The translations under genes were made by a program, and so were the position numbers. Positions 1-9,756 of a stretch of DNA of 23,251 nucleotides are shown here, in pieces. The stretch is from a virus. Location of the stretch: the IMG/VR virus record IMGVR_UViG_3300028388_001913, positions 1 to 23,251 of that record; one strand, written 5' to 3'. The notes beneath the pieces were generated by a model. That model was not told where the DNA came from and did not search any database. It saw nothing but the letters and a program-made list of their open reading frames with translations. Every line of letters starts with the position of its first letter. Position 1 is the first letter of the stretch.

Positions 1-1977
1 AAGGTTTGTATCTGCAGCTCCAGCATTATCATTAACACCGTCATCATTAGCATCTGCCCACGTATCGGCAAGAATGTCGATAGCCTCTAACTGTGGGCCG
101 CTTGTTCCGTCATGACTATGCGAGTCGTAGTCTGCCTTGAAGGCACTAATGTCGACGCCATCAATAGTCACTCCCGCATTAACACTTAAGTTTGCCGTGA
201 GAGTGTCTGCGACATCAGAGCGTAAGTAACTACTACCATGAGCCCCATCCAATAAGTCAGCGTCTAGGGCACTACCGGCTCCATCATTGAGTGAATGCCA
301 CACCAGGCCGCCATTCACCTTAATGTCAGCATTTGACTTTGAATGCCCGAAGTGCATTTCTTCAGCCACGTTGGTGGGAACAGTAAGAACTTCAGAGTCG
401 CCGGCCGTGGGGTTATACGTTACAGAGCTAACCAATACGTTGTAGTAGGCATCATTTACAGGAGTTGCAGCCTCCCAGACACATTTAACTCCCTTTACTG
501 CGTCAATGTCTGCAAAATCCACATCCACATACACATTGCCACTTGCACTACTAAGGCGAATGTTTTTAATACGGGTATCATTATATTTTTGGTTTGAGCG
601 AACTAATACCCAATTACCAAATCCATAGCCGCTAATACCAATATCGGCTATAAGTATTTGTTCTGCGTTACTTCCGCCAGCCAGGATAGTTAACGTTCCA
701 GACTGAATATAATTTGAGCTAATAATACGGTAATAACCGTTTGTACTAAAGTCTGAACCAGGGTAATCTCTCGTCTCTATTAGTTTTGTACCTAGTCTTA
801 ATCTTGTTCCGTTTGAACCTAAGGTACTAAAGTTAGCCAATCGTGTATCGGTTGAACTGTCTAAAATTCGCAAATCGGTGTTGTTTAACTGGAAATCAAA
901 TGCATCACCGATAGTTTTGATGAGTCTAGCCGCTTGTTGCGAAGACTCGTTAGAAAACGATAAACCACCTGTGCTGTAGTTAGAAAGGGTTTGGACTCGA
1001 CCATTTCCACCGTAAGTGTGTTTAACATCTAAGCCATTCTTAAGGGCTAAGGTACCACTCGGATTAAGTTTAAGCAAATCTGGGTGAGTATCGTTTCCAA
1101 CGTAGTTATCGTCTGAGACTGTTAGTCCTTGGTTAAAGTGAGTGTTGCCCCAAACAGTGCCGCCGCTTTGAGAGAGATAGAAGTTTTCAAGTGCTGGGAC
1201 TGCAGGAGACAGGACAGCAACACGAAACACCTTAAAGTCAACGGAGACATCATTTGTTCCGTCTAGCGTAATTCGGAAATTTGTTGGGGAGTTGGAAACA
1301 GCAATCTCGGGAGACAAGAAGCTAGAATTTCCAACATCTTCGGCACCAGTGTAAGTATATGAAGTGGGAAATGAGCCCCCATTGTCATAAGACACATCAA
1401 GGGTGATGCTGTTTAAATTCTGGGGTGGCGTATCAAAGGCTAAAAGTAGCCTCATCTCAGCGCTAATGGAGCTGTCCCAAAACGTGGAGGGGCTAGCAAC
1501 TTCAAAAACAACCGGATAACTACTTGCCCCACTCACCGTTAGGTAGGTGTTATCTGGAGAAAATACGGTATCTCCACCTACTCCAGCGCCAACACCCGCT
1601 AGCGTAACTGTAGCAGTATTGTCGTTTACCCCAGAATGAGTTAGAGCATCACCGAAGTCAAGAATAACGTGAGGTGTCGGAGTGTCGTCTCGCGGCAACT
1701 CCAGCGAACCTTCGATAATCAGGTTGCGGCCAACATAGACGTCACGCCCACTAATGACGTCGCGCGTCGTTCTTAAATCGTTAAACGATAGAGTCCCGTC
1801 AATAATGCTCTGGAGGACGTAATCCATTCGTTTGAAATTGTAGTTAAGAGTGTTCTGCGGGTCCGGTTGCATATCCGGAGAAGCAGAAGGATAATCTGGA
1901 TTTATGTCTTCAGCACTAATAATGGGCTCGTTATGCCAGAAGAGATTAAAACCAAATAGTGGTGTCTTTCTAGGCAT
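1..1977 (-). CDS. Tail fibre / receptor-binding protein, N-terminal 659 residues (runs off the window)
   Basis: The minus-strand frame starting at the ATG at 1977 is open to base 1: 659 codons without a stop, so the gene is cut by the window edge. It begins MPRKTPLFGF. The rest is rich in Gly, Ser, Asn, Thr and Asp with almost no Cys, the look of an extended beta-structured fibre. Near residues 571-580 it carries DADLLDGAHG followed by SSYLRSD, a motif I know from many phage tail fibres. At residues 642-650 it reads DANDDGVND, an Asp/Asn loop like calcium-binding thrombospondin type-3 or dockerin loops. A weak ribosome site (AAAGGGA) lies just upstream. A terminator hairpin separates it from the tape measure gene, so it may be partly independently expressed. 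The N-terminus would attach to the tail tip and the missing C-terminus would bind the host surface. Fibre assignment is fairly sure; receptor and fold are not. Confidence 0.72.
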   Translation of the reverse strand, partial: MPRKTPLFGFNLFWHNEPIISAEDINPDYPSASPDMQPDPQNTLNYNFKRMDYVLQSIIDGTLSFNDLRTTRDVISGRDVYVGRNLIIEGSLELPRDDTPTPHVILDFGDALTHSGVNDNTATVTLAGVGAGVGGDTVFSPDNTYLTVSGASSYPVVFEVASPSTFWDSSISAEMRLLLAFDTPPQNLNSITLDVSYDNGGSFPTSYTYTGAEDVGNSSFLSPEIAVSNSPTNFRITLDGTNDVSVDFKVFRVAVLSPAVPALENFYLSQSGGTVWGNTHFNQGLTVSDDNYVGNDTHPDLLKLNPSGTLALKNGLDVKHTYGGNGRVQTLSNYSTGGLSFSNESSQQAARLIKTIGDAFDFQLNNTDLRILDSSTDTRLANFSTLGSNGTRLRLGTKLIETRDYPGSDFSTNGYYRIISSNYIQSGTLTILAGGSNAEQILIADIGISGYGFGNWVLVRSNQKYNDTRIKNIRLSSASGNVYVDVDFADIDAVKGVKCVWEAATPVNDAYYNVLVSSVTYNPTAGDSEVLTVPTNVAEEMHFGHSKSNADIKVNGGLVWHSLNDGAGSALDADLLDGAHGSSYLRSDVADTLTANLSVNAGVTIDGVDISAFKADYDSHSHDGTSGPQLEAIDILADTWADANDDGVNDNAGAADTNL

Positions 1978-1990
1978 TATGTCCCTTTCC

Positions 1991-2024
1991 AAAATAGAAG
2001 GAGGGAGGAATTTGTCCTCCCTCC
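1991..2024 (-). terminator. Rho-independent terminator after the tape measure gene
   Basis: Bases 2000-2009 and 2015-2024 form a perfect 10-bp inverted repeat with a 5-base loop. Read on the minus strand, the stem GGAGGGAGGA/TCCTCCCTCC is followed by the T-rich run TTCTATTTT. It lies 5 bases past the tape measure stop codon and about 20 bases before the fibre start. It probably ends or reduces transcription before the fibre gene. Confidence 0.8.
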
Positions 2025-2028
2025 AACA

Positions 2029-5000
2029 CTAATCATACATGTTCTTGTCTAGGGCTGCGTATACTCGTTCACTTGCTTCCTGGGAAAGCTTCTGCCGATT
2101 CATTTCAGCATTGATATTAACAGATACTGTAGGAGTATCATAGTCAATAAAGTTGTACAAGTCATCGTTTTCCGCAAACTTGTTTTTTCCAGCCTCATCA
2201 GTATCTTGCGCTAACTCTCCGTATTTCTCAGAGAGCTCGCCAATCTTCTGAGCAGCAATACTGACAGCCACAGCAGCAGCAGCGATAGCAATTGCGGGGC
2301 CAGCAGCCGCAGCGAGTCCAGCGCCAGCTGCAACAGTTCCACCAGCAATAGTGCCAGTCCCAGCACCCATGACATAGCCTAGACTGCTTGTACCAGCTGA
2401 AGCAGCAGCGGCCGAGAGCCCACCTGTGGTGGCAGCAGTTGTGCCAGCACTTACTCCGGCACTAACCCCTGTGCTGAGGATGTTGCCAATGTTGATTCCG
2501 CCTCCACCGCTTGAATTGCCTGTAAACAAGTCTTGAACAAAATTGACTGCAGCAGCTGCAGCTTGGGCAGCCAAAATATCGGCCACTGCCTTACTAAATG
2601 CTTCAGCAAAATTGGCAACCGCATCGATAACGTATTCGAAGAAGCTCTTAGCAGCGTCCTCGTTCTCCTTGATGCTCTTCTGTAATTCTCCGTATTCCTC
2701 GCGCAGTTCAACAAGTTTCTCTCGATACTTGTCTGCCTCTTCGCTGGTATACCCGTAAGTTTCTACGGCAGCGTCGTACAGCTCCTGGTAGTTGGCCAGA
2801 TTGCGCTGCATGATGCCTTCGTCAAAGAGCAGGCCTTCCCTTTCTTCAGCAAGAGCTTGCGCATCCTTCATCATCTGAACTGGGATAGTAAGCAACTCTT
2901 GGAAGAAGTTGGAAAGACTGTTCCAAAAGACAGACATTACTTCATCAACAGCAGTTTGAATGTCCTGTCCAGCAATCTCTTGAATGGCTCGACTTAGCTC
3001 AACACCCATTTGAGAAGCATATTGCTCTGCTTGTTCTGGACTCAACTCAATCCCAAACTCAGCAAGAAGCCTAGATGGGTTAGTCATCAGTGCTTCTAGT
3101 TGGGCAATAATGGCTTGGTTAGTTCGCCTCTGCCGGTCATTGCCTTGGTAATTTTCAAAGTCTCCCTGAACATTCTCTCGGATTTGTCTAACAAGAATGC
3201 CTACCAGAGAGCCAATGCTGCTGTTAAAACCACGCTTATCATTCGTGGTGTCAACCTCTCCAAGACGTAAATTCTCAAGAGCGGAAGCAACTTCTACATC
3301 ATCATTTGAATATGCCGGGTTTTGCTGAATCGCTAGTAGGTTCTCGCTAACACTCTTCTTAAGCAACTCAATTTCTGTTGCAAGCTGTAGCATCTCTTCG
3401 ATAAGCTGAGCGAGTTCACTCTCAGTTAAGCTAAGGGCGTCAGCTAATTCCGAAAAATTTGGAATAAGATTGGCTAACTGATTAGCGCTTAAGCTTTCAA
3501 GCTGCCCCAAGTACTGTTCATAGACAGCCGGAGAGATAACTCCATCTTCGTAGAGGGCGGTAATAGCACTAAGTGTGTTTTCTAGGAAACCCTGTAAATT
3601 CGTGAGGTAGTCCATTCCAATTTGGGCTGCTTGAGTTTCTAAAGCAGCAATTTCATCTTCGTCTGTGGACTGAGTAATTCGTTCGCTAATCGCATTTAAC
3701 TGGCTTGTGTAGATGCGGGCCATTTGAGTGATTGTGTCCTTCAAGCGGCCCATTGCAGCAGCAGGGTTAGATTCAAGCTGATTTTCAAATGTATCGCTAG
3801 CTAACTCGAACTCATCTCTAGCTTCTTGAGACATGTCCTCTAAGTCAGAAAGAATACGCTCGTTAATAGTTTCGCCTAGGGCAGCGATAATCCAGCTTCG
3901 CCACTCTTCAGGGAGCCTAGCAAGCTCTTCACCAAATAAACCTTCAGCCACGAACTCAGCACGTCCGCCTGTAGTGCCGCTAGCAACATACTCGGCAATC
4001 AGTGAACGAACGTCGCCCCTAGAAGTATCACCAAAGGAACCAATAAGTCCTTCAAGAATGCCTTCTCGGATGCCCTCTAGAGTACCTTCAAGTTGGCGCT
4101 TAGTTTCTGGTGTGGCTTCGTCTAGAAGAGACGAGATTTGTGAGTAGGTTGAGAGGAACTGGGCGACATCTTCTGCAGGAGTATCAGCACCGGTAAGGTT
4201 TCGTTCAGCATCTTGAGCTAAGTTTTCAATTAATCCGGTAAGTCCTTCTTGTTCAAGAAGAGAAATATTCTCGTCTAAGTTTGTAAGTCTGTCCTGGATA
4301 GATTCATCAATCTCGACACCTGCGGCTTCTAAGTTGTCAAGCAATTCTGCAAGGGCGGCTGCTCTATTAGAGCTGGTGCCCACTGCATTTTTTAAATCCG
4401 TGTTGTACGCCGAAACTGAACGAGGGCTAGTGTCTGTATCATCTAGGACATTTTGGATACTGTCAATCTCGTCATTAACAGCTTCAAAAATTCCAGCACC
4501 AATAACGTCATTTAGAATGAAGTCAAATCGTTCAGGCGAGAAGCCATTGCTTTCTAACCACCGAAGAATGCCTTCGGCAGAGAGAAGGTTAACCCCGTCC
4601 TGCTCCATTCTCTGGATGAACTCCTCAGCAGCACTTCTGTATGCTGTACGGCGCTCATCGTTAATACGGGAAATATCCGCATCACTATCCTGCAGTCCTA
4701 TCAGGATATCGAAGAGATTGTCTAATTCTTCGAAGCTTTCGACGAGGTTGTCAGCGTCGAGTAGCTGCTCAACGTCGGAGATGCGGTTCCTGGAAGCAGC
4801 TTCGATTGCCTCGCTTCTTGCTTCTCCTAAGTCGTAGCCTTCCAGTCGTTCACGTAACTCGCGTGCAGTATCCGCATCAAACTTAGCGATGTCACTGTTA
4901 GCAAGCCGACGAAGTAGGGCTTCTCGTAGCACAGCTGCACTGCTCAGTATCTCCTCGTAGTTTTCCGGCGTGTCCGACAGGTCGCTAAGAAGCTCGTCTA

Positions 5001-8000
5001 AGTCTTCGATGCCTTCGTTAATGTACGCAACTTCGCCTTCAGCCCTAATCCTCTGCTCTGCGTCTGTCCTGATGAGTCCGACACTCTCTGCTGCTTCTCG
5101 AAGCCTGTCAGCCTGATTGCGAACGAAACCAAGGATGGAGTCGAAGCCAGGTAGCGAGGAAGCCCAAGGTGTTGCGTTCTCAAGCATTTCGAGCAGTCCG
5201 TCGACGACAGCTTGCTGCTCTGCAATCTGGCGCTCATATTCAGACATCTGTTCGTCTAGAGAAGACAGCTGGGTTTCAATTCGCGCTTCAATGCTACTGT
5301 CTTGTAAGCCCATTCCGGAGACACTACTGACGAGCCTCTCTCGATTAGAGGCAATCTCTCGATTCCAGTCTTCAAACAATTCCGGCAAGTCCGTAGAGAG
5401 GGCCTCAAAGGCTGCAATAATTTCTTCTTGTAACGCTTCTTCTTCCTGCAGCATAGTGGAGATAACCTCTACTCCACGATTCTGAACGTCAGCCCTAGCT
5501 GTAATCGTTTCTTGAATGTCGACTTGAAGCTGGGCAATGTTTTCAGCAGTTTGAGTAATCTCTAATTGAAGTTGATGCCTTTCTTCTTCGTACTGTCCCT
5601 CTAAGTCTTCCGAAGAGTTTGGTAGAAGCGCGTAACTGCTTCGTAGGCTGGATAAAGACTGTTGCTGGTTACCCAACTCACTTTCTAGCCTTTGAAGCCT
5701 AGCTCCTAAGCTTTCATCTATTCGAGCAGCCAGTTCGCTGGTCAGGGTGTATCCGGTGGTGTCATCTGTAAGCAAATCACGAATTGATTGCAACTCATCG
5801 AATGCTTGTAATGACTCTTCGACAGTAGTGAGAAATGCTCCGGCCTCTCCAAGAAAGCCACGGTCACCTTCACCAAACCGTCCTAGTTCCTCTAACCCAT
5901 CTCGGATTCGGCTTCGGATGTCTCCTGCTGTGTCAATAACGCCACCAGAACCGTAGATGTTTTCTTGGATGACATCGCCTAAGTAGGCAAGTCCACCATC
6001 TGTCGAAGGTTGATAATTAGCCAGCTCTTCAACAACAGCACTAACCATATCCATGCCTTCATTTTGGCTCTCTAGTCTTTCAACAAATTCATCAATGCGA
6101 CGAACATCCCTATCGAAAGCCATTGCTGCAGCTAAAGCCGCTTCTAGCGCTTCGAATACAGGGCTTTCTTCGACAAGCTTAGAGTAGGGCATACTTGCTA
6201 GGTTGATGTCGCCAAATACAGCTTGCCGCTCGTCAAAGTTCATTTCGCTGTAGTCTCGGATGGTGTCTCGGGCAACCTCTAGGACATCTGTGACTGTGCC
6301 GTACGCAGAAGACAGAATAGTTTCAGCTGGACGTATTGCGTCTTCAAAATTGTCTAAGACTTCTTGCCGCATTTCCGCAAGCCCGAAGCGATACGCAGCT
6401 AGCGCCCGTAGTTGCTGCCTACGGTCATTCTGCGCTCTCGCAATCATCTGACCAATGTCAGTGTATTGTTCCCATCCACCAGCACTAAGTTGCGCAGACT
6501 CAAGCTCGGAAATCTTGACGCCGATTGCTTCGAGGCTACGCTCATACCTTGCGAAGCCTTTGGGCATGGCGGAAATCTCATCGCTAACAAGAGCGTAACG
6601 TTCATTGGCTTCGTTAACTAGAGTGTCCGCGATGGTGTCTTGCTGTTCGGCGATGGCTTCCACCAACAGTAGAAGTCGTGGGTCGTTTCTATCGACACCT
6701 TCATTCTGTAGATTTGTGACTTGTTCCGAAAGCATCTCGATGACTGCTTCGGCCCGTCGACGCCGGTATTGCGTGTCTCTTAAACCTGCTCGGTTGGTAG
6801 TAGTTTCAAATTCTGCGATGGCTGCTTCTTCGAAAGCATCCATCATTGTTCGCATGTCGCGGTATTCCTGAATGTCCTCAGCAATATTCCCAGCTTCTTG
6901 TAGAGTGATACCGGCCTCAGTCGAAAGGAATTCTTCAAACGCGCGTAACGCGTTAAGCTGCTCTAGAATGCTCTCGAAGCCCGTGTCTTCTAGCCGGTTA
7001 GTCACTTGCCGGACAGCCTGGTTAATACGACCGGCATCTTCCCTGGCTTCAACCTCTTCTTCTAGTACAGCCAATAACTCTTCGTCGTCAAGAAGCGTTG
7101 CCTCGACAATCCGTCGAGTCAGCCGCTGTCCTTGTGGCCCGAGGTATTCGTACGCCCTTGAGCGACCAGAGCCATCGGAGAAGGCATTTTCTAGAGATTC
7201 TTCCAAGTCCGACTTGAGGTTTTCGTAAGCTTCCCGGTCATTGAACACCCGGTCTACCAGGTCGATGACACTAACAATTGTGTCTCCAGCCGGTCCAAAG
7301 CCATCACCGGTAATGGCGGCAGACAAGCGTTCGTACTCGGTGCTGTTTTCAACCAGCTCGTCTAGGTTTCTTTCTATACCGTTAATGTTTAGCGTGCCGG
7401 TTTCGCGGTTGAACACAGGTTTATCGTCTTCTGTAAGAAGCCCGAGTGACTGTAGGTTTGTCGGGTCATACTGGTTTCTAGCTGCAGCACGGCGGCGGCT
7501 AGCGTCGACAATCATGCTGCCAGCAACGAATGCTCCAGTGACTGCGAGCATTGGAAGAGTGCTGACGACTAAGCTTCGCAAGCCAACCATGGCAGAACGA
7601 ACCATGCTCACGCTTCTAGTGAGTCCTGCCATCGCAGTGCTTCCTGCTCTGCCAAGACGAACCATGGCCCCAGTAGCCATATCAATGTCCGTCTTAAACT
7701 TCATTGTTGCCCCGCCAGCTGCTTGAATTTGTTTGACTAGGAGTTGCCAATTAGCAATTTGGTTCTTTGCTGCTGCGCCAATCGTGCCCATGAAGAACGA
7801 CACAACACGAAGTCCTGCAGAGAGGACGGCAATCGCCGAAGCGACAGCTAGGAAGCGATTTGCTACCTGTCCAATCGGCGTAGAGAAGATAGCTTCCATA
7901 GCCTCGGCAACACCCCGGATGGCCTTCAGGGTACCAAGGGCTGTCTGCTGAAGGGTAAGCATGAAGCGACTACCGCCACCAAGGCCGGCGTCGTCCAGTA

Positions 8001-9714
8001 CCTCTCTCCACGTTTGCTTGATGAGCTGTCCAACCCTGCGCTGTTGACGAGCAACATCATCAGAAAGCAGGCTATTCTTTACTGCTTCCGAGTAGTCTTC
8101 GGACTCTTGAATCCTTTCTTGATATAGCTTGTTACCTTCCTCGACAGCTTCATTAATTCCCATAATGGTTTCGTCTACTTCCCTACCAGTTTCTGCGTAG
8201 TAGAGAGCAGCAGCGATAAGTTCTGTGTAGCTAAGGCCAAGAGTTTGCTGTGCTTCGATTAGCTCATTAAAACGGTCAATGGCTTCGCCAGAAACGCCAC
8301 CACCAACCTGAAGAATCTCTGCATAAACAGCAGGGTTAAGGTTTTCCCGCTGCATTAGCTGGAAGTTCTTAGCTGTCTTCTGCATCACCTGGTCAACGGC
8401 GATGCCGTAGTTTTCGTACGCTTCTTGCGCTTCCTCAAGGAGTCGGCCCATGCCGCCCGTGTTCAAGTTACGGCGAGTCATCTCGACCATGATGTTGGAG
8501 AGCTCGGCTGAAGTCATTTCTGTGACAGCGCCTAACTCCTCAATTTCTTTGCGCAGCTGGGAAACACTATCAGCTTTGCTTGCTTCGTTCCTTTGGCTAA
8601 TTAGCCGTTCGTAAACTTCTAAGTTGTGGGTAAGCTGAGCTAAGTCAGCATTAATCTGTGCAACGCTCTGGATGGAAAGGAACACAGCGGCAGCACCCAA
8701 GCCACCAATAACGTTAGAAAAGATGTTCCGCAATTCCTGGTCAAAGCGGTCAATGGTAGGCCCGAACATGCCAGTAAACTGTTCGAATATCTCCGGGTTG
8801 TCCATTGCGCTCAACCCGGTCATTCCCTCGAAGGGAATAATCCTAGAGTTTACGCGGGCGTTGAACCTAGCGTTCTTTTCCAGGTTATTCATCCGGCTCA
8901 TCATTGAGCCTTGTTCAATGTCCCCCTGCATTTGGGTGTACATACCACCTTCACCAAGGTTCTGTTCAACTTTAGCTATTTGCTCATCCCAGTAAGCAAC
9001 CTCTTGACGAAGCTGCTCAAGGGAACGGTCCCGAGCTTGAACAATGGTGTCTTGGAACTGGGACATGGAAGCCAGGTAGTTCTTCATTGCGTCGGGCTTA
9101 ACAGCTTTGCCCTTTTGCAAGTTAGAACGCATCTGAGCTTGTGCCCGTTTAGCTTCAGTGATAACTCGTTGAGACTCCGGGTTAGCTCCCACAGCTGTGG
9201 CTAGAATTCCACCTTCTTCAGTCAGTTTCACCAAATCCGTGAACCGACGATTCCAGTCCTGCACCGTAATTTGCTTCTGCTGAACTTGTCGAATCTGCGA
9301 GTTATTAAACGCTTGTAAGTTGTCGTCAACAATCTTGAAATTATTCTCGTAAGAACGCACACCCTCAGAGATGTTTTTAGTTACGTTGCCGACTGTTCCC
9401 TGAAGGCGTTCAATCCCCTGGATGGCTGCTTGAGTATCGCCGTCTTTCCAAGCTTCGCCAATCTCTTTTTGTAACTCACCAATTTTCTGCATGTCAGCGG
9501 CGACTCGGGCAGCATCTAAACCACCAGCCCTACCTAACGGGCTATCCGCGAGCTGGTTACCGAAGTACTGGGCTCCTTTAGCGGAGGTAGCTAAATTAGC
9601 GCCAGGCGCCGTTCTGCGCAGTAGATTTTCCAGCGGGGCAATTGCACGCTTGATATCGTCCTGCAGTCCCTGAAGCGAAATATTTGCATCAATGTCCACG
9701 CGAGAACGGGCCAT
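2029..9714 (-). CDS. Tail tape measure protein, very long (2,561 aa)
   Basis: It sets tail length and sits inside the tail tube as an extended helical protein, helping DNA exit at infection. Evidence is position (directly after the frameshifted tail chaperones), great length, and architecture. Long Glu/Gln/Arg/Leu-rich helical or coiled-coil stretches cover most of the protein. Hydrophobic segments lie near residues 335-358, 615-645 and 716-737, and a Gly/Ala-rich hydrophobic tail spans about 2400-2490 (for example GLAAAAGPAIAIAAAAVAV). Such Ala/Gly membrane-like segments are usual in this family. The start ATG has GGAG 6 bases upstream. Residues 1180-1610 contain no lysine at all, while Arg and Glu are frequent. 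I see no peptidase or transglycosylase motif. At a rule-of-thumb 0.15 nm per residue, the tail would be about 380 nm, far longer than lambda's. Function is nearly certain. Confidence 0.95.
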   Translation of the reverse strand: MARSRVDIDANISLQGLQDDIKRAIAPLENLLRRTAPGANLATSAKGAQYFGNQLADSPLGRAGGLDAARVAADMQKIGELQKEIGEAWKDGDTQAAIQGIERLQGTVGNVTKNISEGVRSYENNFKIVDDNLQAFNNSQIRQVQQKQITVQDWNRRFTDLVKLTEEGGILATAVGANPESQRVITEAKRAQAQMRSNLQKGKAVKPDAMKNYLASMSQFQDTIVQARDRSLEQLRQEVAYWDEQIAKVEQNLGEGGMYTQMQGDIEQGSMMSRMNNLEKNARFNARVNSRIIPFEGMTGLSAMDNPEIFEQFTGMFGPTIDRFDQELRNIFSNVIGGLGAAAVFLSIQSVAQINADLAQLTHNLEVYERLISQRNEASKADSVSQLRKEIEELGAVTEMTSAELSNIMVEMTRRNLNTGGMGRLLEEAQEAYENYGIAVDQVMQKTAKNFQLMQRENLNPAVYAEILQVGGGVSGEAIDRFNELIEAQQTLGLSYTELIAAALYYAETGREVDETIMGINEAVEEGNKLYQERIQESEDYSEAVKNSLLSDDVARQQRRVGQLIKQTWREVLDDAGLGGGSRFMLTLQQTALGTLKAIRGVAEAMEAIFSTPIGQVANRFLAVASAIAVLSAGLRVVSFFMGTIGAAAKNQIANWQLLVKQIQAAGGATMKFKTDIDMATGAMVRLGRAGSTAMAGLTRSVSMVRSAMVGLRSLVVSTLPMLAVTGAFVAGSMIVDASRRRAAARNQYDPTNLQSLGLLTEDDKPVFNRETGTLNINGIERNLDELVENSTEYERLSAAITGDGFGPAGDTIVSVIDLVDRVFNDREAYENLKSDLEESLENAFSDGSGRSRAYEYLGPQGQRLTRRIVEATLLDDEELLAVLEEEVEAREDAGRINQAVRQVTNRLEDTGFESILEQLNALRAFEEFLSTEAGITLQEAGNIAEDIQEYRDMRTMMDAFEEAAIAEFETTTNRAGLRDTQYRRRRAEAVIEMLSEQVTNLQNEGVDRNDPRLLLLVEAIAEQQDTIADTLVNEANERYALVSDEISAMPKGFARYERSLEAIGVKISELESAQLSAGGWEQYTDIGQMIARAQNDRRQQLRALAAYRFGLAEMRQEVLDNFEDAIRPAETILSSAYGTVTDVLEVARDTIRDYSEMNFDERQAVFGDINLASMPYSKLVEESPVFEALEAALAAAMAFDRDVRRIDEFVERLESQNEGMDMVSAVVEELANYQPSTDGGLAYLGDVIQENIYGSGGVIDTAGDIRSRIRDGLEELGRFGEGDRGFLGEAGAFLTTVEESLQAFDELQSIRDLLTDDTTGYTLTSELAARIDESLGARLQRLESELGNQQQSLSSLRSSYALLPNSSEDLEGQYEEERHQLQLEITQTAENIAQLQVDIQETITARADVQNRGVEVISTMLQEEEALQEEIIAAFEALSTDLPELFEDWNREIASNRERLVSSVSGMGLQDSSIEARIETQLSSLDEQMSEYERQIAEQQAVVDGLLEMLENATPWASSLPGFDSILGFVRNQADRLREAAESVGLIRTDAEQRIRAEGEVAYINEGIEDLDELLSDLSDTPENYEEILSSAAVLREALLRRLANSDIAKFDADTARELRERLEGYDLGEARSEAIEAASRNRISDVEQLLDADNLVESFEELDNLFDILIGLQDSDADISRINDERRTAYRSAAEEFIQRMEQDGVNLLSAEGILRWLESNGFSPERFDFILNDVIGAGIFEAVNDEIDSIQNVLDDTDTSPRSVSAYNTDLKNAVGTSSNRAAALAELLDNLEAAGVEIDESIQDRLTNLDENISLLEQEGLTGLIENLAQDAERNLTGADTPAEDVAQFLSTYSQISSLLDEATPETKRQLEGTLEGIREGILEGLIGSFGDTSRGDVRSLIAEYVASGTTGGRAEFVAEGLFGEELARLPEEWRSWIIAALGETINERILSDLEDMSQEARDEFELASDTFENQLESNPAAAMGRLKDTITQMARIYTSQLNAISERITQSTDEDEIAALETQAAQIGMDYLTNLQGFLENTLSAITALYEDGVISPAVYEQYLGQLESLSANQLANLIPNFSELADALSLTESELAQLIEEMLQLATEIELLKKSVSENLLAIQQNPAYSNDDVEVASALENLRLGEVDTTNDKRGFNSSIGSLVGILVRQIRENVQGDFENYQGNDRQRRTNQAIIAQLEALMTNPSRLLAEFGIELSPEQAEQYASQMGVELSRAIQEIAGQDIQTAVDEVMSVFWNSLSNFFQELLTIPVQMMKDAQALAEEREGLLFDEGIMQRNLANYQELYDAAVETYGYTSEEADKYREKLVELREEYGELQKSIKENEDAAKSFFEYVIDAVANFAEAFSKAVADILAAQAAAAAVNFVQDLFTGNSSGGGGINIGNILSTGVSAGVSAGTTAATTGGLSAAAASAGTSSLGYVMGAGTGTIAGGTVAAGAGLAAAAGPAIAIAAAAVAVSIAAQKIGELSEKYGELAQDTDEAGKNKFAENDDLYNFIDYDTPTVSVNINAEMNRQKLSQEASERVYAALDKNMYD

Positions 9715-9724
9715 TCAGTACTCC

Positions 9725-9755
9725 AAAAGAAAAGAGGGGCAGCTTGCGCCACCCC
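9725..9755 (-). terminator. Terminator hairpin with GCAA loop between tail chaperones and tape measure
   Basis: Arms 9736-9743 and 9748-9755 pair over 8 positions (two are G-U). On the minus-strand RNA this gives GGGGUGGC-GCAA-GCUGCCCC, a GNRA tetraloop, followed by UCUUUUCUUUU. The tape measure ribosome site (GGAG) follows the T-tract at once. It is a good intrinsic terminator or attenuator. It must be leaky if the tape measure gene is read from the same transcript. Confidence 0.75.
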
Positions 9756-9756
9756 T

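Noticed and set aside
343-597. 84-codon plus-strand frame near the left edge
   Set aside because: Antisense to the continuous fibre frame that is open from 1977 to 1; no supporting signals.
3833-9673. Many plus-strand open frames opposite the tape measure gene (up to 167 codons)
   Set aside because: Ser/Arg-rich shadows of a Glu/Ala/Leu-rich protein; no coherent domains or spacing.
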